Source: CALARM01 sp964431735
GTDB taxonomy: Bacteria > Vulcanimicrobiota > SpSt-956 > JAKJGF01
Reading direction: 5' to 3'
Assembly: GCA_964431735.1 (NCBI GenBank)
Contig: CAYSLJ010000027.1
Location: 1 to 52,009, forward strand
DNA length: 52,009 bases
Each line of letters opens with the position of its first letter. The first letter of the stretch is position 1. This document shows, piece after piece, positions 1 to 7,292 of this stretch. The position numbers were made by a program, and so were the translations under genes. The notes under the pieces were generated by a model. It worked only from the letters and a program-made list of their open reading frames with translations, was not told the origin of the DNA and searched no databases.

Positions 1-2
1 TC

Positions 3-104
3 TGTAAAACCAGTTTGCCACGTAACAGGATCATATCTTTTCCGGAAGAGTCCGGTCAGGGACAGGTTTTAGAAATGGTTATGAACTTATCTGGAGCGTT
101 ATAA
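3..104 (+). CDS. C-terminal end of an unidentified host protein (partial)
   Basis: The window opens inside an open frame that runs to a TAA at 102-104 and would encode about 33 residues ending in MVMNLSGAL. The start lies outside the window. No domain can be recognised in so short a tail. Another frame is open to position 72, so the choice of frame is a judgement from residue composition only. Confidence 0.3.
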   Translation, partial: CKTSLPRNRIISFPEESGQGQVLEMVMNLSGAL

Positions 105-136
105 TATATTTGATAACTTATTAGAATTTAAGTAAA

Positions 137-197
137 TAGTGAGTGGTGAGTAGTGAGTAGATATGGCAATGTCACTCACTATTCACTACTCACTCAT
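137..197. repeat. GTGAGTR heptamer repeats forming an inverted pair
   Basis: Three GTGAGTR-type heptamers in a row near 139-160 are followed at 172-197 by the same motif in inverted form (CACTCACTATTCACTACTCA). The two halves can pair as an imperfect long hairpin with a roughly 12-nt loop. Similar sequence recurs near 1329-1380 and 6241-6287, so this is a repeat family of the host flank. Confidence 0.7.
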
Positions 198-265
198 TAA
201 TTTTGAATTTTTATGAAACTAACTATAATTACTGAGGTGAGTATAAATAATGCATATTTTATTCT

Positions 266-293
266 CGTGACGCGTAACGCGTAACGCGTGACG
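266..293. repeat. Four tandem CGTRACG heptamers
   Basis: The four 7-bp units are CGTGACG, CGTAACG, CGTAACG and CGTGACG, with exact 7-bp phase. The array is followed at once by a GGAGG sequence. The same unit recurs in arrays near 5007-5092, 6084-6111 and 7260-7287, always between genes in the host part of the window. The layout resembles the short tandemly repeated repetitive (STRR) heptamers known from filamentous cyanobacteria, but the host is not shown to be one. Confidence 0.8.
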
Positions 294-312
294 GGAGGAT
301 GCAATTTATTAC

Positions 313-396
313 ATGCTCATGCTCAGGTCAGTAGTATTTTTGTATCTATTCCCAGGCATCTTCAGGAAAGGAAAATTGCTGATAACTGATTTATGA
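313..396 (+). CDS. Possible 27-aa leader ORF coupled to the WYL regulator gene
   Basis: An ATG 13 nt after a GGAGG sequence opens a 27-codon frame whose TGA overlaps the ATG of the WYL regulator (TTATGA). The regulator has no good Shine-Dalgarno of its own within the usual distance, so coupling to this small frame is plausible. The peptide shows no known motif. It may equally be chance; confidence is low. Confidence 0.2.
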   Translation: MLMLRSVVFLYLFPGIFRKGKLLITDL

Positions 397-1343
397 AACT
401 TGAAAGACTTCTTGCCCTGATTGTACTGCTCCTTAATCAGGAAAAAATGACTGCAAAAGAACTGGCAGATTATTTTGAAGTAACGGAAAGAACAATCTAT
501 CGCGATATAGAAACAATCAATCAATCAGGTATTCCCGTCATATCCTTTCAGGGCCGTAACGGAGGATTCGGTATCATGGATACCTATAAAATAGACAGAA
601 ATATTCTGACGGTAAATGATTTCAATATGATAATTACGGCACTCACAGGTATAAAAGGAACTTTAAATGACAGAAGACTTGATTATCTTCTGGAAAAGAT
701 TAAAAATTTAATATCTGCCAGGGATCTGGAAGTTTTAAATAAAGAAAATGAACATATTATTATAGATTTTCATCCATGGGATACATGTCAAACAGGGAAA
801 GAATCTTTTGAAGCTATTGACAGGGCTATAAAAGAAAAAAAAATTATTTCCTTTGCCTATTCAAATGTAAAGGGAGAACATACAGAGAGACAGGTAGAAC
901 CAGTAGCTTTGATCGTAAAAGGATATATATGGTATCTTTACGGATATTGTCTTATGAGAAACGATTTTCGTGTCTTTCGCCTTTCCAGGATAAAAAATAT
1001 GATTTTACTTGAGCAGACATTTGTAAGAAGGAAAGATCCGAAAGATTTTTCCTGGAATGAAGTATGGTTTGATAAAATACCAAAAATTAATCTCCTTTTA
1101 CGTTTTGACAGAAAATTACTTGTAAGAGTAGAAGATTATTTTGGCAGAGAATATATGGAATTACAGGAAGACGGTACCATAATGGTCAGACTGGAACACC
1201 AGTATGATGAGTGGTTGATGGGTATGATATTGAGTTTTGGCAGTGATGTGGAAGTGCTGGAACCTGAGCATTTAAGGCATGAATTAAAAGAAAAAGGGAG
1301 AAAGCTTGTGGAGATGTACGGAGAAAGAGTGAGTCGTGAATAG
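393..1343 (+). CDS. HTH-WYL domain transcriptional regulator (YafY/PafC type)
   Basis: This 316-aa cytoplasmic DNA-binding regulator has an N-terminal winged HTH of the HTH_11 type at about residues 5-55 (AKELADYFEVTERTIYRDIE). A WYL domain lies at about 145-210 and contains VKGYIWYLYGYC followed by FRVFRLSRIKNM, and a WCX-like C-terminal segment follows. WYL proteins often sense single-stranded nucleic acid or nucleotide ligands and regulate stress or defence genes. Length and domain order are normal for the family. Its target is unknown. The neighbouring uvrA gene makes a DNA-damage link possible, but that is inference. The stop codon lies inside a 15-bp perfect inverted repeat. Confidence 0.85.
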   Translation: MKLERLLALIVLLLNQEKMTAKELADYFEVTERTIYRDIETINQSGIPVISFQGRNGGFGIMDTYKIDRNILTVNDFNMIITALTGIKGTLNDRRLDYLLEKIKNLISARDLEVLNKENEHIIIDFHPWDTCQTGKESFEAIDRAIKEKKIISFAYSNVKGEHTERQVEPVALIVKGYIWYLYGYCLMRNDFRVFRLSRIKNMILLEQTFVRRKDPKDFSWNEVWFDKIPKINLLLRFDRKLLVRVEDYFGREYMELQEDGTIMVRLEHQYDEWLMGMILSFGSDVEVLEPEHLRHELKEKGRKLVEMYGERVSRE

Positions 1344-1372
1344 ACCCCTTCCACTCACTATTCACGACTCAC
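1329..1372. terminator. Perfect 15-bp inverted repeat at the end of the WYL gene
   Basis: GTGAGTCGTGAATAG at 1329-1343 is perfectly complementary to 1358-1372, with a 14-nt loop. It is built from the GTGAGT-type host repeat and includes the stop codon of the WYL gene. It lies between two convergent genes. It could stop transcription from either side, but no clear T-tract follows. Confidence 0.45.
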
Positions 1373-1385
1373 TGCTCACTACATA

Positions 1386-1721
1386 TTATAATACATGAGT
1401 GAAAACAAGCACATAGAGCACCACTGTCAGCAGAGGTATAAGCCATAAAGCAGTACTGTATGCCATTTTGACATTCTTTTCCTGTTTTCTCTCATTGAAG
1501 AATATCATTATAACACTTGATGCAACATTCAGGAAAATACTTAAATAGCTGGATATGAACATTTTATCTGCCATAGTAAGATAACCTGTCTGAGGAAGAG
1601 ATGAAGTGGCATTTAAATGCAACATGGCACATGCAAGCAACATACCTGCAGTTATGGTATACAAAGGTAGGATCTTCAGGAGCTTCAATCCTTTCAATTT
1701 TGGGTTTGTCTGTTTTTTCAT
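1386..1721 (-). CDS. Pore-domain-only fragment related to pentameric ligand-gated ion channels
   Basis: This 111-aa protein has three hydrophobic helices at about residues 15-38, 52-75 and 86-108. The linker between the first two reads SSLPQTGYLT, which closely resembles the M2-M3 loop of prokaryotic Cys-loop-type channels (GLIC has NLPKTPYMT). A charged loop (FNERKQEKN) then leads to the last helix, as M3-M4 do. The roughly 200-aa extracellular ligand domain and helix M1 are absent, and no open frame for them lies upstream. It is either a degraded remnant or a minimal membrane protein. Family assignment rests on the loop motif and helix order. Confidence 0.5.
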   Translation of the reverse strand: MKKQTNPKLKGLKLLKILPLYTITAGMLLACAMLHLNATSSLPQTGYLTMADKMFISSYLSIFLNVASSVIMIFFNERKQEKNVKMAYSTALWLIPLLTVVLYVLVFTHVL

Positions 1722-1784
1722 TTTTTTCTATCTTACCGTTTTATGCTATTAATATAAAAAAAATTATATAATCGGTAAAATATA

Positions 1785-1817
1785 TGACATAATGATGTCA
1801 GATTTTTCCTGTATAAT
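1785..1817 (+). promoter_or_regulatory. Putative uvrA promoter with operator-like palindrome
   Basis: A perfect dyad, TGACATAATGATGTCA (1785-1800), sits 11 bp upstream of a consensus -10 hexamer TATAAT at 1812-1817. The dyad therefore covers the -35 region of the likely uvrA promoter. No good -35 hexamer is visible at standard spacing. The position fits a repressor operator such as a lineage-specific LexA box, but this is inference. Confidence 0.45.
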
Positions 1818-1856
1818 AATCTGATTAAAAGTTATAAAACAGGAGAAATAATTTAT

Positions 1857-4754
1857 ATGAAAATAGTTTTAGAAGAAGAAAATAATATGATACTCCATGA
1901 AGAACGATGTTCTGTCTATCCTTACGAGATACCGGTTCCGTGGAATCTTCAGAAAAATATAATCATCAAAGGTGCAAGGGAACATAATCTCAAGGATATA
2001 AATCTTGAATTGCCGAGAGACAGTCTCGTTGTCATTACAGGTCTTTCAGGAAGCGGCAAATCTACACTTGCCTTCGATACAATCTATGCGGAAGGCCAGC
2101 GCCGGTATGTAGAATCCCTTTCTGCCTATGCAAGACAGTTCCTGGGTCTTATGCAGAAACCTGATGTGGATTCCATTGAAGGTCTGAGTCCTGCCATTTC
2201 GATAGATCAGAAGACAACCAGTAAAAACCCGAGAAGTACTGTGGGAACCGTAACGGAGATTTATGATTATTTAAGACTTCTCATTGCGAGAACAGGAACA
2301 CCTTATTGCCCGGAACATAATATTGAAATACAGGCACTGTCGCCGGAAAAGATAACTGAAAATATCAAAAATAATATGACCGGTATGGTTACTGTACTTT
2401 CTCCTGTTATAAGGCAGAAAAAAGGCACTTATGAAAAATTTATAACGGATTTAAATAAAGATGGTTTTTTACGTGCAAGGGTTAACGGGAAAGTCTACAG
2501 AACAGATGAAAAGATACGCCTGGAGAGATATAAAAAGCATGACATAGAAATAGTCGTTGACCGGGTAAACATAGACGAAAAATCAAGACTCGTGGAAGCA
2601 ATTGAGGTCGCTTTGCGTGAATCTGACGGCCTTGTAATAATCCTTGACGAATCCGGGAGAGAGAAAATATTTTCATCAAAGCTTGCCTGTCCCGTATGCG
2701 GCCTTGCTTTTGAAGAACTTCAGCCAAGGATGTTTTCTTTCAACAGTCCTTTCGGTGCGTGTCAGGCCTGTCATGGTCTCGGAATTAAAATGGATTTTGA
2801 TCCTGAGCTTATTATACCTGATAAGACAAAGACCATAGCAGACGGGGCAATCATGTTATACAGAAATGCCATAGACGGATGGCGCGGCCAGTATCTCGGG
2901 TCTGTGGCAAAACATTTTGGTTTTTCCGTTTTCACTTCTATAAATGAATTGACTGAAGAACAGTACAAGATCCTTATGTACGGTTCAGACGAACATATTA
3001 AATTCAATCTTGTAATGAAAAAAGGTGAAGTGGAATGGAATTCTACAAATACCTGGGAAGGTCTTATACCCCAGTCTGAACGTCTTTATAACCAGACGGA
3101 ATCGGAATATCGCCGGCATGAACTTGAAAAATTTATGCGTGTTTCTCTCTGTCCTTCCTGTAACGGAAAAAGGCTCGGCCAGAAAGCTCTTTCTGTGAGA
3201 ATTGACGGCAAATCTATTGTCGATATTACAGATATGTCCGTTTCTCAGTCTATAAAATTCTTTACGGAATTAAATCTCGGTAAAAAACAGATGGATATTG
3301 CAAAACAGGTTCTCAAAGAGATTAAAAGCAGACTTTCCTTTCTTGAAAAGGTTGGCCTCGATTATCTCACTCTTTCGAGAACTGCTTCCACTATTTCAGG
3401 CGGAGAGGCACAGAGAATAAGGCTTGCCACTCAGATAGGATCCAGTCTGATGGGAGTTCTTTATATACTCGACGAACCGTCTGTAGGACTCCATCAGAGG
3501 GATAATAAAAAACTCATTGATACACTTTATAATCTTAAAGAGCAGGGTAATACGGTTATAGTCGTGGAACATGACGAAGATACGATAACATCAGCAGATT
3601 ATGTTGTAGATATAGGCCCCGGGGCAGGTCTGCATGGAGGAGAAGTAGTGGCACAGGGACCTCCTGAGGATATAAAGAAAAATCATCTCTCTCTTACCGG
3701 TAAATATTTATCAGGGAAATTAAGAATAGAAACACCGGGAAAGAGGAGAAAAAGTGATAAATTTATTCATATAACAGGCTGCAGAGAACATAATCTGAAA
3801 AATATTGACGTTCATATTCCGGCCTGTGTCTTTAATGCCATTACTGGCGTCTCCGGTTCCGGTAAATCGACCCTTATTTATGAAATACTCTATAAAGGAC
3901 TTATGAAAAAACTTCATAATTCAAAGGAATTGCCGGGTCTTCATAATTCTATCTCTTTTGACCTGGATATTGACAAGGTTATAATTATCGATCAGAGTCC
4001 CATAGGCAGAACTCCCAGAAGCAATCCTGCCACCTATACAAAATTATTTGATGAAATACGAAACATTTTTGCTCAGACAGAAGAAGCAAAGATGAGAGGG
4101 TATAAAGCAGGGAGATTTTCTTTCAATGTAAAAGGCGGCCGTTGCGAAGCATGTCAGGGAGACGGTCTTATTAAGATAGAAATGAATTTTTTACCTGATG
4201 TTTATGTAGAATGTGAGGAATGTAAAGGAAAACGTTACAATAAAGAGACTCTTGACGTAAAATACAGAGGGAAAAATATAGCAGAAATACTCTCTATGAG
4301 TGTAGATGAAGGACTCGTATTTTTTTCAAATATTCCTTCAGTATTAAATAAACTGGAAACCCTTGACAGGGTTGGCCTTGGCTATATAAAACTCGGTCAG
4401 AGTTCCACCACCCTTTCAGGTGGAGAAGCACAGAGGATAAAGCTTACAAGAGAATTATCCAGAAGAGATACAGGCAATACCATTTATCTGCTGGATGAAC
4501 CAACAACGGGACTTCATTTTCACGATGTAAAAAAACTTATAAAAGTATTGAATGATCTTGTAGACAGGGGCAATACAGTTGTTGTTATAGAACATAATCT
4601 GGATGTAATAAAATCGTGTGATCATATTATTGACCTGGGCCCTGAAGGAGGAGACAGAGGCGGAAGAATTATTTCATCTGGAACACCTGAAGAGGTGTCG
4701 AAAAATAAGAACAGTTATACAGGAATGTTTTTGAAAAATTGCCTGGGGAAATAG
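1857..4754 (+). CDS. uvrA: UvrABC excinuclease subunit A
   Basis: UvrA is the damage-recognising ATPase of bacterial nucleotide excision repair; a dimer loads UvrB onto lesions. This 965-aa protein has the expected tandem ABC architecture. The first Walker A is TGLSGSGKSTLAFDT (residues 60-75), followed by AEGQRRYVESLSAYARQFLG. A zinc module includes CPVCG and CQACHGLG. The first signature is TISGGEAQRIRLATQIG with LDEPSVGLH. The second Walker A is TGVSGSGKSTL, with the zinc module CEACQGDG and CEECKGKRYN and the second signature TLSGGEAQRIKLTREL with LDEPTTGLH. The start is set by AGGAGA ten bases upstream, giving about 35 residues before the usual family start. The gene looks intact. Confidence 0.98.
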   Translation: MKIVLEEENNMILHEERCSVYPYEIPVPWNLQKNIIIKGAREHNLKDINLELPRDSLVVITGLSGSGKSTLAFDTIYAEGQRRYVESLSAYARQFLGLMQKPDVDSIEGLSPAISIDQKTTSKNPRSTVGTVTEIYDYLRLLIARTGTPYCPEHNIEIQALSPEKITENIKNNMTGMVTVLSPVIRQKKGTYEKFITDLNKDGFLRARVNGKVYRTDEKIRLERYKKHDIEIVVDRVNIDEKSRLVEAIEVALRESDGLVIILDESGREKIFSSKLACPVCGLAFEELQPRMFSFNSPFGACQACHGLGIKMDFDPELIIPDKTKTIADGAIMLYRNAIDGWRGQYLGSVAKHFGFSVFTSINELTEEQYKILMYGSDEHIKFNLVMKKGEVEWNSTNTWEGLIPQSERLYNQTESEYRRHELEKFMRVSLCPSCNGKRLGQKALSVRIDGKSIVDITDMSVSQSIKFFTELNLGKKQMDIAKQVLKEIKSRLSFLEKVGLDYLTLSRTASTISGGEAQRIRLATQIGSSLMGVLYILDEPSVGLHQRDNKKLIDTLYNLKEQGNTVIVVEHDEDTITSADYVVDIGPGAGLHGGEVVAQGPPEDIKKNHLSLTGKYLSGKLRIETPGKRRKSDKFIHITGCREHNLKNIDVHIPACVFNAITGVSGSGKSTLIYEILYKGLMKKLHNSKELPGLHNSISFDLDIDKVIIIDQSPIGRTPRSNPATYTKLFDEIRNIFAQTEEAKMRGYKAGRFSFNVKGGRCEACQGDGLIKIEMNFLPDVYVECEECKGKRYNKETLDVKYRGKNIAEILSMSVDEGLVFFSNIPSVLNKLETLDRVGLGYIKLGQSSTTLSGGEAQRIKLTRELSRRDTGNTIYLLDEPTTGLHFHDVKKLIKVLNDLVDRGNTVVVIEHNLDVIKSCDHIIDLGPEGGDRGGRIISSGTPEEVSKNKNSYTGMFLKNCLGK

Positions 4755-4772
4755 TGACCGGTGACCGGTGAG
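4754..4772. repeat. GTGACCG heptamer pair after uvrA
   Basis: Two GTGACCG units and the start of a third (GTGAG) directly follow the uvrA stop. The 494-bp space from 4755 to 5248 otherwise holds a MITE-like inverted-repeat element and a heptamer array. I see no convincing gene in it: the one longer frame is made of repeat sequence. Confidence 0.5.
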
Positions 4773-4831
4773 TATATAAAATTATGTCTCATAACATTTC
4801 GCTATCAATTTTGGTATTATAAATCTCCTGG

Positions 4832-4982
4832 CTTTGCCTGCCTGGCGCTCCTCCGAAAAAAATCTAAACTGGAACAGGCATATTTGTTAGAGCTTACATC
4901 ATGCCACTTTTCATTATATTTTATTCAAATAGACTTGTGCCGCCGTGATATTTTTTTCTACGGAGCACCAGGCAGGCAAAGC
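4832..4982. repeat. MITE-like element with terminal inverted repeats
   Basis: Positions 4832-4864 and 4948-4982 are inverted copies of each other with a few mismatches; both contain TTTGCCTGCCTGG and a CTCC...AAAAAAAT tail. They enclose about 83 bp without an open frame, giving a 150-bp palindromic element. The structure fits a non-autonomous miniature transposable element or a large REP/BIME-like hairpin. No target-site duplication is obvious. Confidence 0.5.
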
Positions 4983-5006
4983 ACTATGGTTGATAGCAAC
5001 CTGGTA

Positions 5007-5092
5007 TCACGCGTCACGCGTCACGATTATAACGCATTACGCATCACGCATCACGCGTTACGCGTTACGATTATAACACCTCACGCTTCACG
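5007..5092. repeat. Array of CGTCACG/CGTTACG heptamers
   Basis: This is an inverted-orientation run of the host heptamer: CGTCACG twice, ATTATAACG, CATTACG, CATCACG twice, CGTTACG twice, then another ATTATAAC and degenerate units. ATTATAACG/C appears twice as a spacer, suggesting that a larger composite unit was duplicated. Confidence 0.7.
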
Positions 5093-5248
5093 TATCCCCC
5101 CATTATTACGAAAAAATTATCCAAAAGTTTACATTCTGTTAACAAAAAATGCTGTTTATGTAATAAAAAATTACAATTAATATGTTACAATTAACTTCAA
5201 TTGTATTATAGAAATTGAAAAGCATTTTGTTTTTAGGAGAGAATTTAC

Positions 5249-5971
5249 ATGTGTAAAAGAAGTATTCTCGTTGTAGATGACGAGAAAGCAATCTGTGATA
5301 TGCTGGCAATGAAGCTTTCCTGTGAAGGTTTCGAAGTGTTTGAAGCAATGGGAGGAGATGAGGCCATACATAAAGCGGAAGAAAAACATCCTGACCTTAT
5401 ACTTCTTGATATACTTATGCCCCATATAAACGGACTGGATGTGTGCCGGTATCTTAAAAAGAATATACACACAAGTGATATCCCCGTCATAATGGTCAGC
5501 TGCATACATGATCTTGATACCAGGCTTGAAAGTTTTCAAATAGGTGCAGCTGATTTTGTTACAAAACCTTTTTTGAATGGCAGTCTTATAAAATCTATTC
5601 TGAAAGTATTACACCCGGCTGTATTGATTGTTGATGATAATGAAGACCTGCGTATAGCTTTAAAAATCTGGTTTGAAGATCAGGGATACAGGATTTCTAT
5701 TGCAGGAAATGCAGAACAGGCTTATTCTTTAATGGAAGAACAGATATTTCAGCTTGCCCTTTTAGATTATAATCTTGGTTCCGGCCCCACAGGAGTCGAT
5801 ATTTTTAATTATATAAAAAATAAAGGTTTATCTACAAAGACTCTGTTTATTACAAGTGAATTTGATGCTGAAGATTTAAATATACTCGTTACGGAAAAGC
5901 AGTGTGAACTCGTACAAAAACCATTTAGATTAAAATTAATAGATGAAAAAGTTAAAAGATTATTAAAATAA
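5249..5971 (+). CDS. Tandem-receiver response regulator (REC-REC)
   Basis: This 240-aa protein consists of two CheY-like receiver domains and nothing else. Domain 1 (about 1-120) has the acidic pair in VVDDEK, the phospho-acceptor Asp in DLILLDILMP and the Lys in VTKPF. Domain 2 (about 125-240) has LIVDDNED, the Asp in LALLDYNLG, Thr/Ser in LFITSEFD and the Lys in QKPF. Both sites look functional. There is no output domain, so it probably acts by protein contact in a phosphorelay or on a motility/chemotaxis-type target. A GGAGAG ribosome site precedes the ATG. No histidine kinase gene lies nearby, and an intrinsic terminator follows, so it appears monocistronic. Confidence 0.9.
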   Translation: MCKRSILVVDDEKAICDMLAMKLSCEGFEVFEAMGGDEAIHKAEEKHPDLILLDILMPHINGLDVCRYLKKNIHTSDIPVIMVSCIHDLDTRLESFQIGAADFVTKPFLNGSLIKSILKVLHPAVLIVDDNEDLRIALKIWFEDQGYRISIAGNAEQAYSLMEEQIFQLALLDYNLGSGPTGVDIFNYIKNKGLSTKTLFITSEFDAEDLNILVTEKQCELVQKPFRLKLIDEKVKRLLK

Positions 5972-5994
5972 ACAGCAATAATAAAATTTTATAT

Positions 5995-6025
5995 AATCCC
6001 CCTGTTATAGAAGGACAGGGGGATT
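5995..6025 (+). terminator. Intrinsic terminator after the response regulator gene
   Basis: AATCCCCCTGT at 5995-6005 pairs with ACAGGGGGATT at 6015-6025 around a 9-nt loop, followed by ATTGT. The 11-bp GC-rich stem lies 23 nt after the stop codon. The U-tract is short. Confidence 0.7.
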
Positions 6026-6083
6026 ATTGTATGGAATTACTAGATACCGAAACAGGTAAATTAGTAACCAAAATCTTATATAT

Positions 6084-6111
6084 CGTGACGCGTGACGCGT
6101 AACGCGTGACG
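6084..6111. repeat. Four tandem CGTRACG heptamers
   Basis: The units CGTGACG, CGTGACG, CGTAACG and CGTGACG are in exact phase. They lie in the 312-bp space before the AAA+ gene (6026-6337), which also holds degenerate GTGAGT/CACTCATTATTCACT repeats at 6241-6287. I see no gene in this space. Confidence 0.75.
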
Positions 6112-6337
6112 CGAGCAAAAATCTAATATCTACAAATGATACATATTTTTTTCGGATACTATTTTTCCTGGAGCTGTAATAAGAGTTGAGAGTTGAAGAT
6201 TATAGTGAGTCTAAAAAGAAAGATCTCAAAGTATTAATCAATGAGTGGTGTGTAAAACAGGAGAATTCTCACTCATTATTCACTGCCAGGTCTCCGCTAG
6301 ACGTATAAAGGATAAAGATATTGAAAGAAGGACAATT

Positions 6338-7189
6338 ATGACTAAATCTATAGATACTGTTGAAATAGAAGGGGTAAAACTCCATCTGTCACACCCGGAT
6401 GAATTGCCTCTCAGATGGGTAGGGCAGAGAGATTTGATGAGCCAGCTCCTTGCTGCGTGGATGATTATTCATGATAAGGATTATCCTCTTAATCCGAGAT
6501 TACTGGGAAAACCAGGAGTTGGGAAGACCACCCTGGCATATGCCACAGCAAAGGAGCTTAAAAGAGAAGTTTATATATTTCAGGCCACTATGGATACAAG
6601 GCCCGAGGATCTGCTTATAACACCGGTCGTATCATCACAGCAGGAGATAAAATATGTTGCCAGTTCCATAGTGACGGCTATGATAAAAGGCGGTGTTGTC
6701 ATACTGGACGAGGGAAACAGAATGAGTGAGAAAAGCTGGGCATCTCTGGCTCCTCTCCTGGATAATCGCAGATATATAGAATCCATTGTAGCAGGGGTAA
6801 AAATAAATGCCCATAAGGATTTTCGTTTCTGTGCCACCATGAATGACGATGCAAGCACCTTTGAACTGCCCGAATATATTCATTCAAGGCTCCAGCCTCA
6901 GATATTCATAGATTTCCCTGAAAGAGACGATGAACTGCTTATACTGAAAGAAAACCTTCCTTTTATGGAGCAGAACATACTTGCCTATGTTGTGGATTTT
7001 CTTCAGAGGGCTCACAGGAAAGATGAAAGATATACGGTAAGAGACGGAATAAATATAGGCAGATATGCAGGTAAAATAATAAAATCTCAGAAGGTTACCC
7101 TTGACAGCGCTCTGAAAAATGCCGTTAAACAGATACTCGGTGAGGAAGCCCTTGTTTATCTTTCTTCAGGGCCGAAAGTTGTTAAGTAG
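6338..7189 (+). CDS. MoxR-type AAA+ ATPase
   Basis: This cytoplasmic AAA+ ATPase of the MoxR/RavA group uses ATP to remodel partner proteins. From the ATG at 6338, preceded by GAAAGAAGG, it is 283 aa; longer upstream frames run through repeat DNA and are unlikely. Walker A is LLGKPGVGKTTLAYA at about residue 55 of this form, Walker B is GGVVILDEGNRM, and a sensor-1-like CATMNDD follows. MoxR ATPases usually work with a von Willebrand A protein. Here the next gene is a TraB/DUF5682-like protein, a partner known in some MoxR ternary systems. No vWA gene is visible before the prophage begins. The DUF5682 link is recalled from the family literature, not tested here. Confidence 0.88.
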   Translation: MTKSIDTVEIEGVKLHLSHPDELPLRWVGQRDLMSQLLAAWMIIHDKDYPLNPRLLGKPGVGKTTLAYATAKELKREVYIFQATMDTRPEDLLITPVVSSQQEIKYVASSIVTAMIKGGVVILDEGNRMSEKSWASLAPLLDNRRYIESIVAGVKINAHKDFRFCATMNDDASTFELPEYIHSRLQPQIFIDFPERDDELLILKENLPFMEQNILAYVVDFLQRAHRKDERYTVRDGINIGRYAGKIIKSQKVTLDSALKNAVKQILGEEALVYLSSGPKVVK

Positions 7190-7259
7190 TGGAAAGTGAC
7201 CGGCAGTGGCGAACCGCTGTGTTTGCCCTGTAACCTGAAGACTGAAGGGTGAAACCACG

Positions 7260-7287
7260 CGTCACGCGTCACGCGTCACGCGTTACG
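7260..7287. repeat. Four CGTYACG heptamers touching the next start codon
   Basis: The units CGTCACG three times and CGTTACG once, preceded by a partial CACG, end 5 nt before the ATG of the downstream gene. The array occupies the place where a ribosome-binding site would be expected, and no purine-rich site is visible. Confidence 0.8.
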
Positions 7288-7292
7288 ATACA

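Noticed and set aside
5007..5092. CRISPR-like repeat array
   Set aside because: The units are only 7 bp without unique spacers of constant length, and no cas genes are near.
4761..5180. Open frame of 139 codons on the + strand after uvrA
   Set aside because: It is composed of the MITE-like element and heptamer repeats, lacks a ribosome site and has no protein-like pattern.
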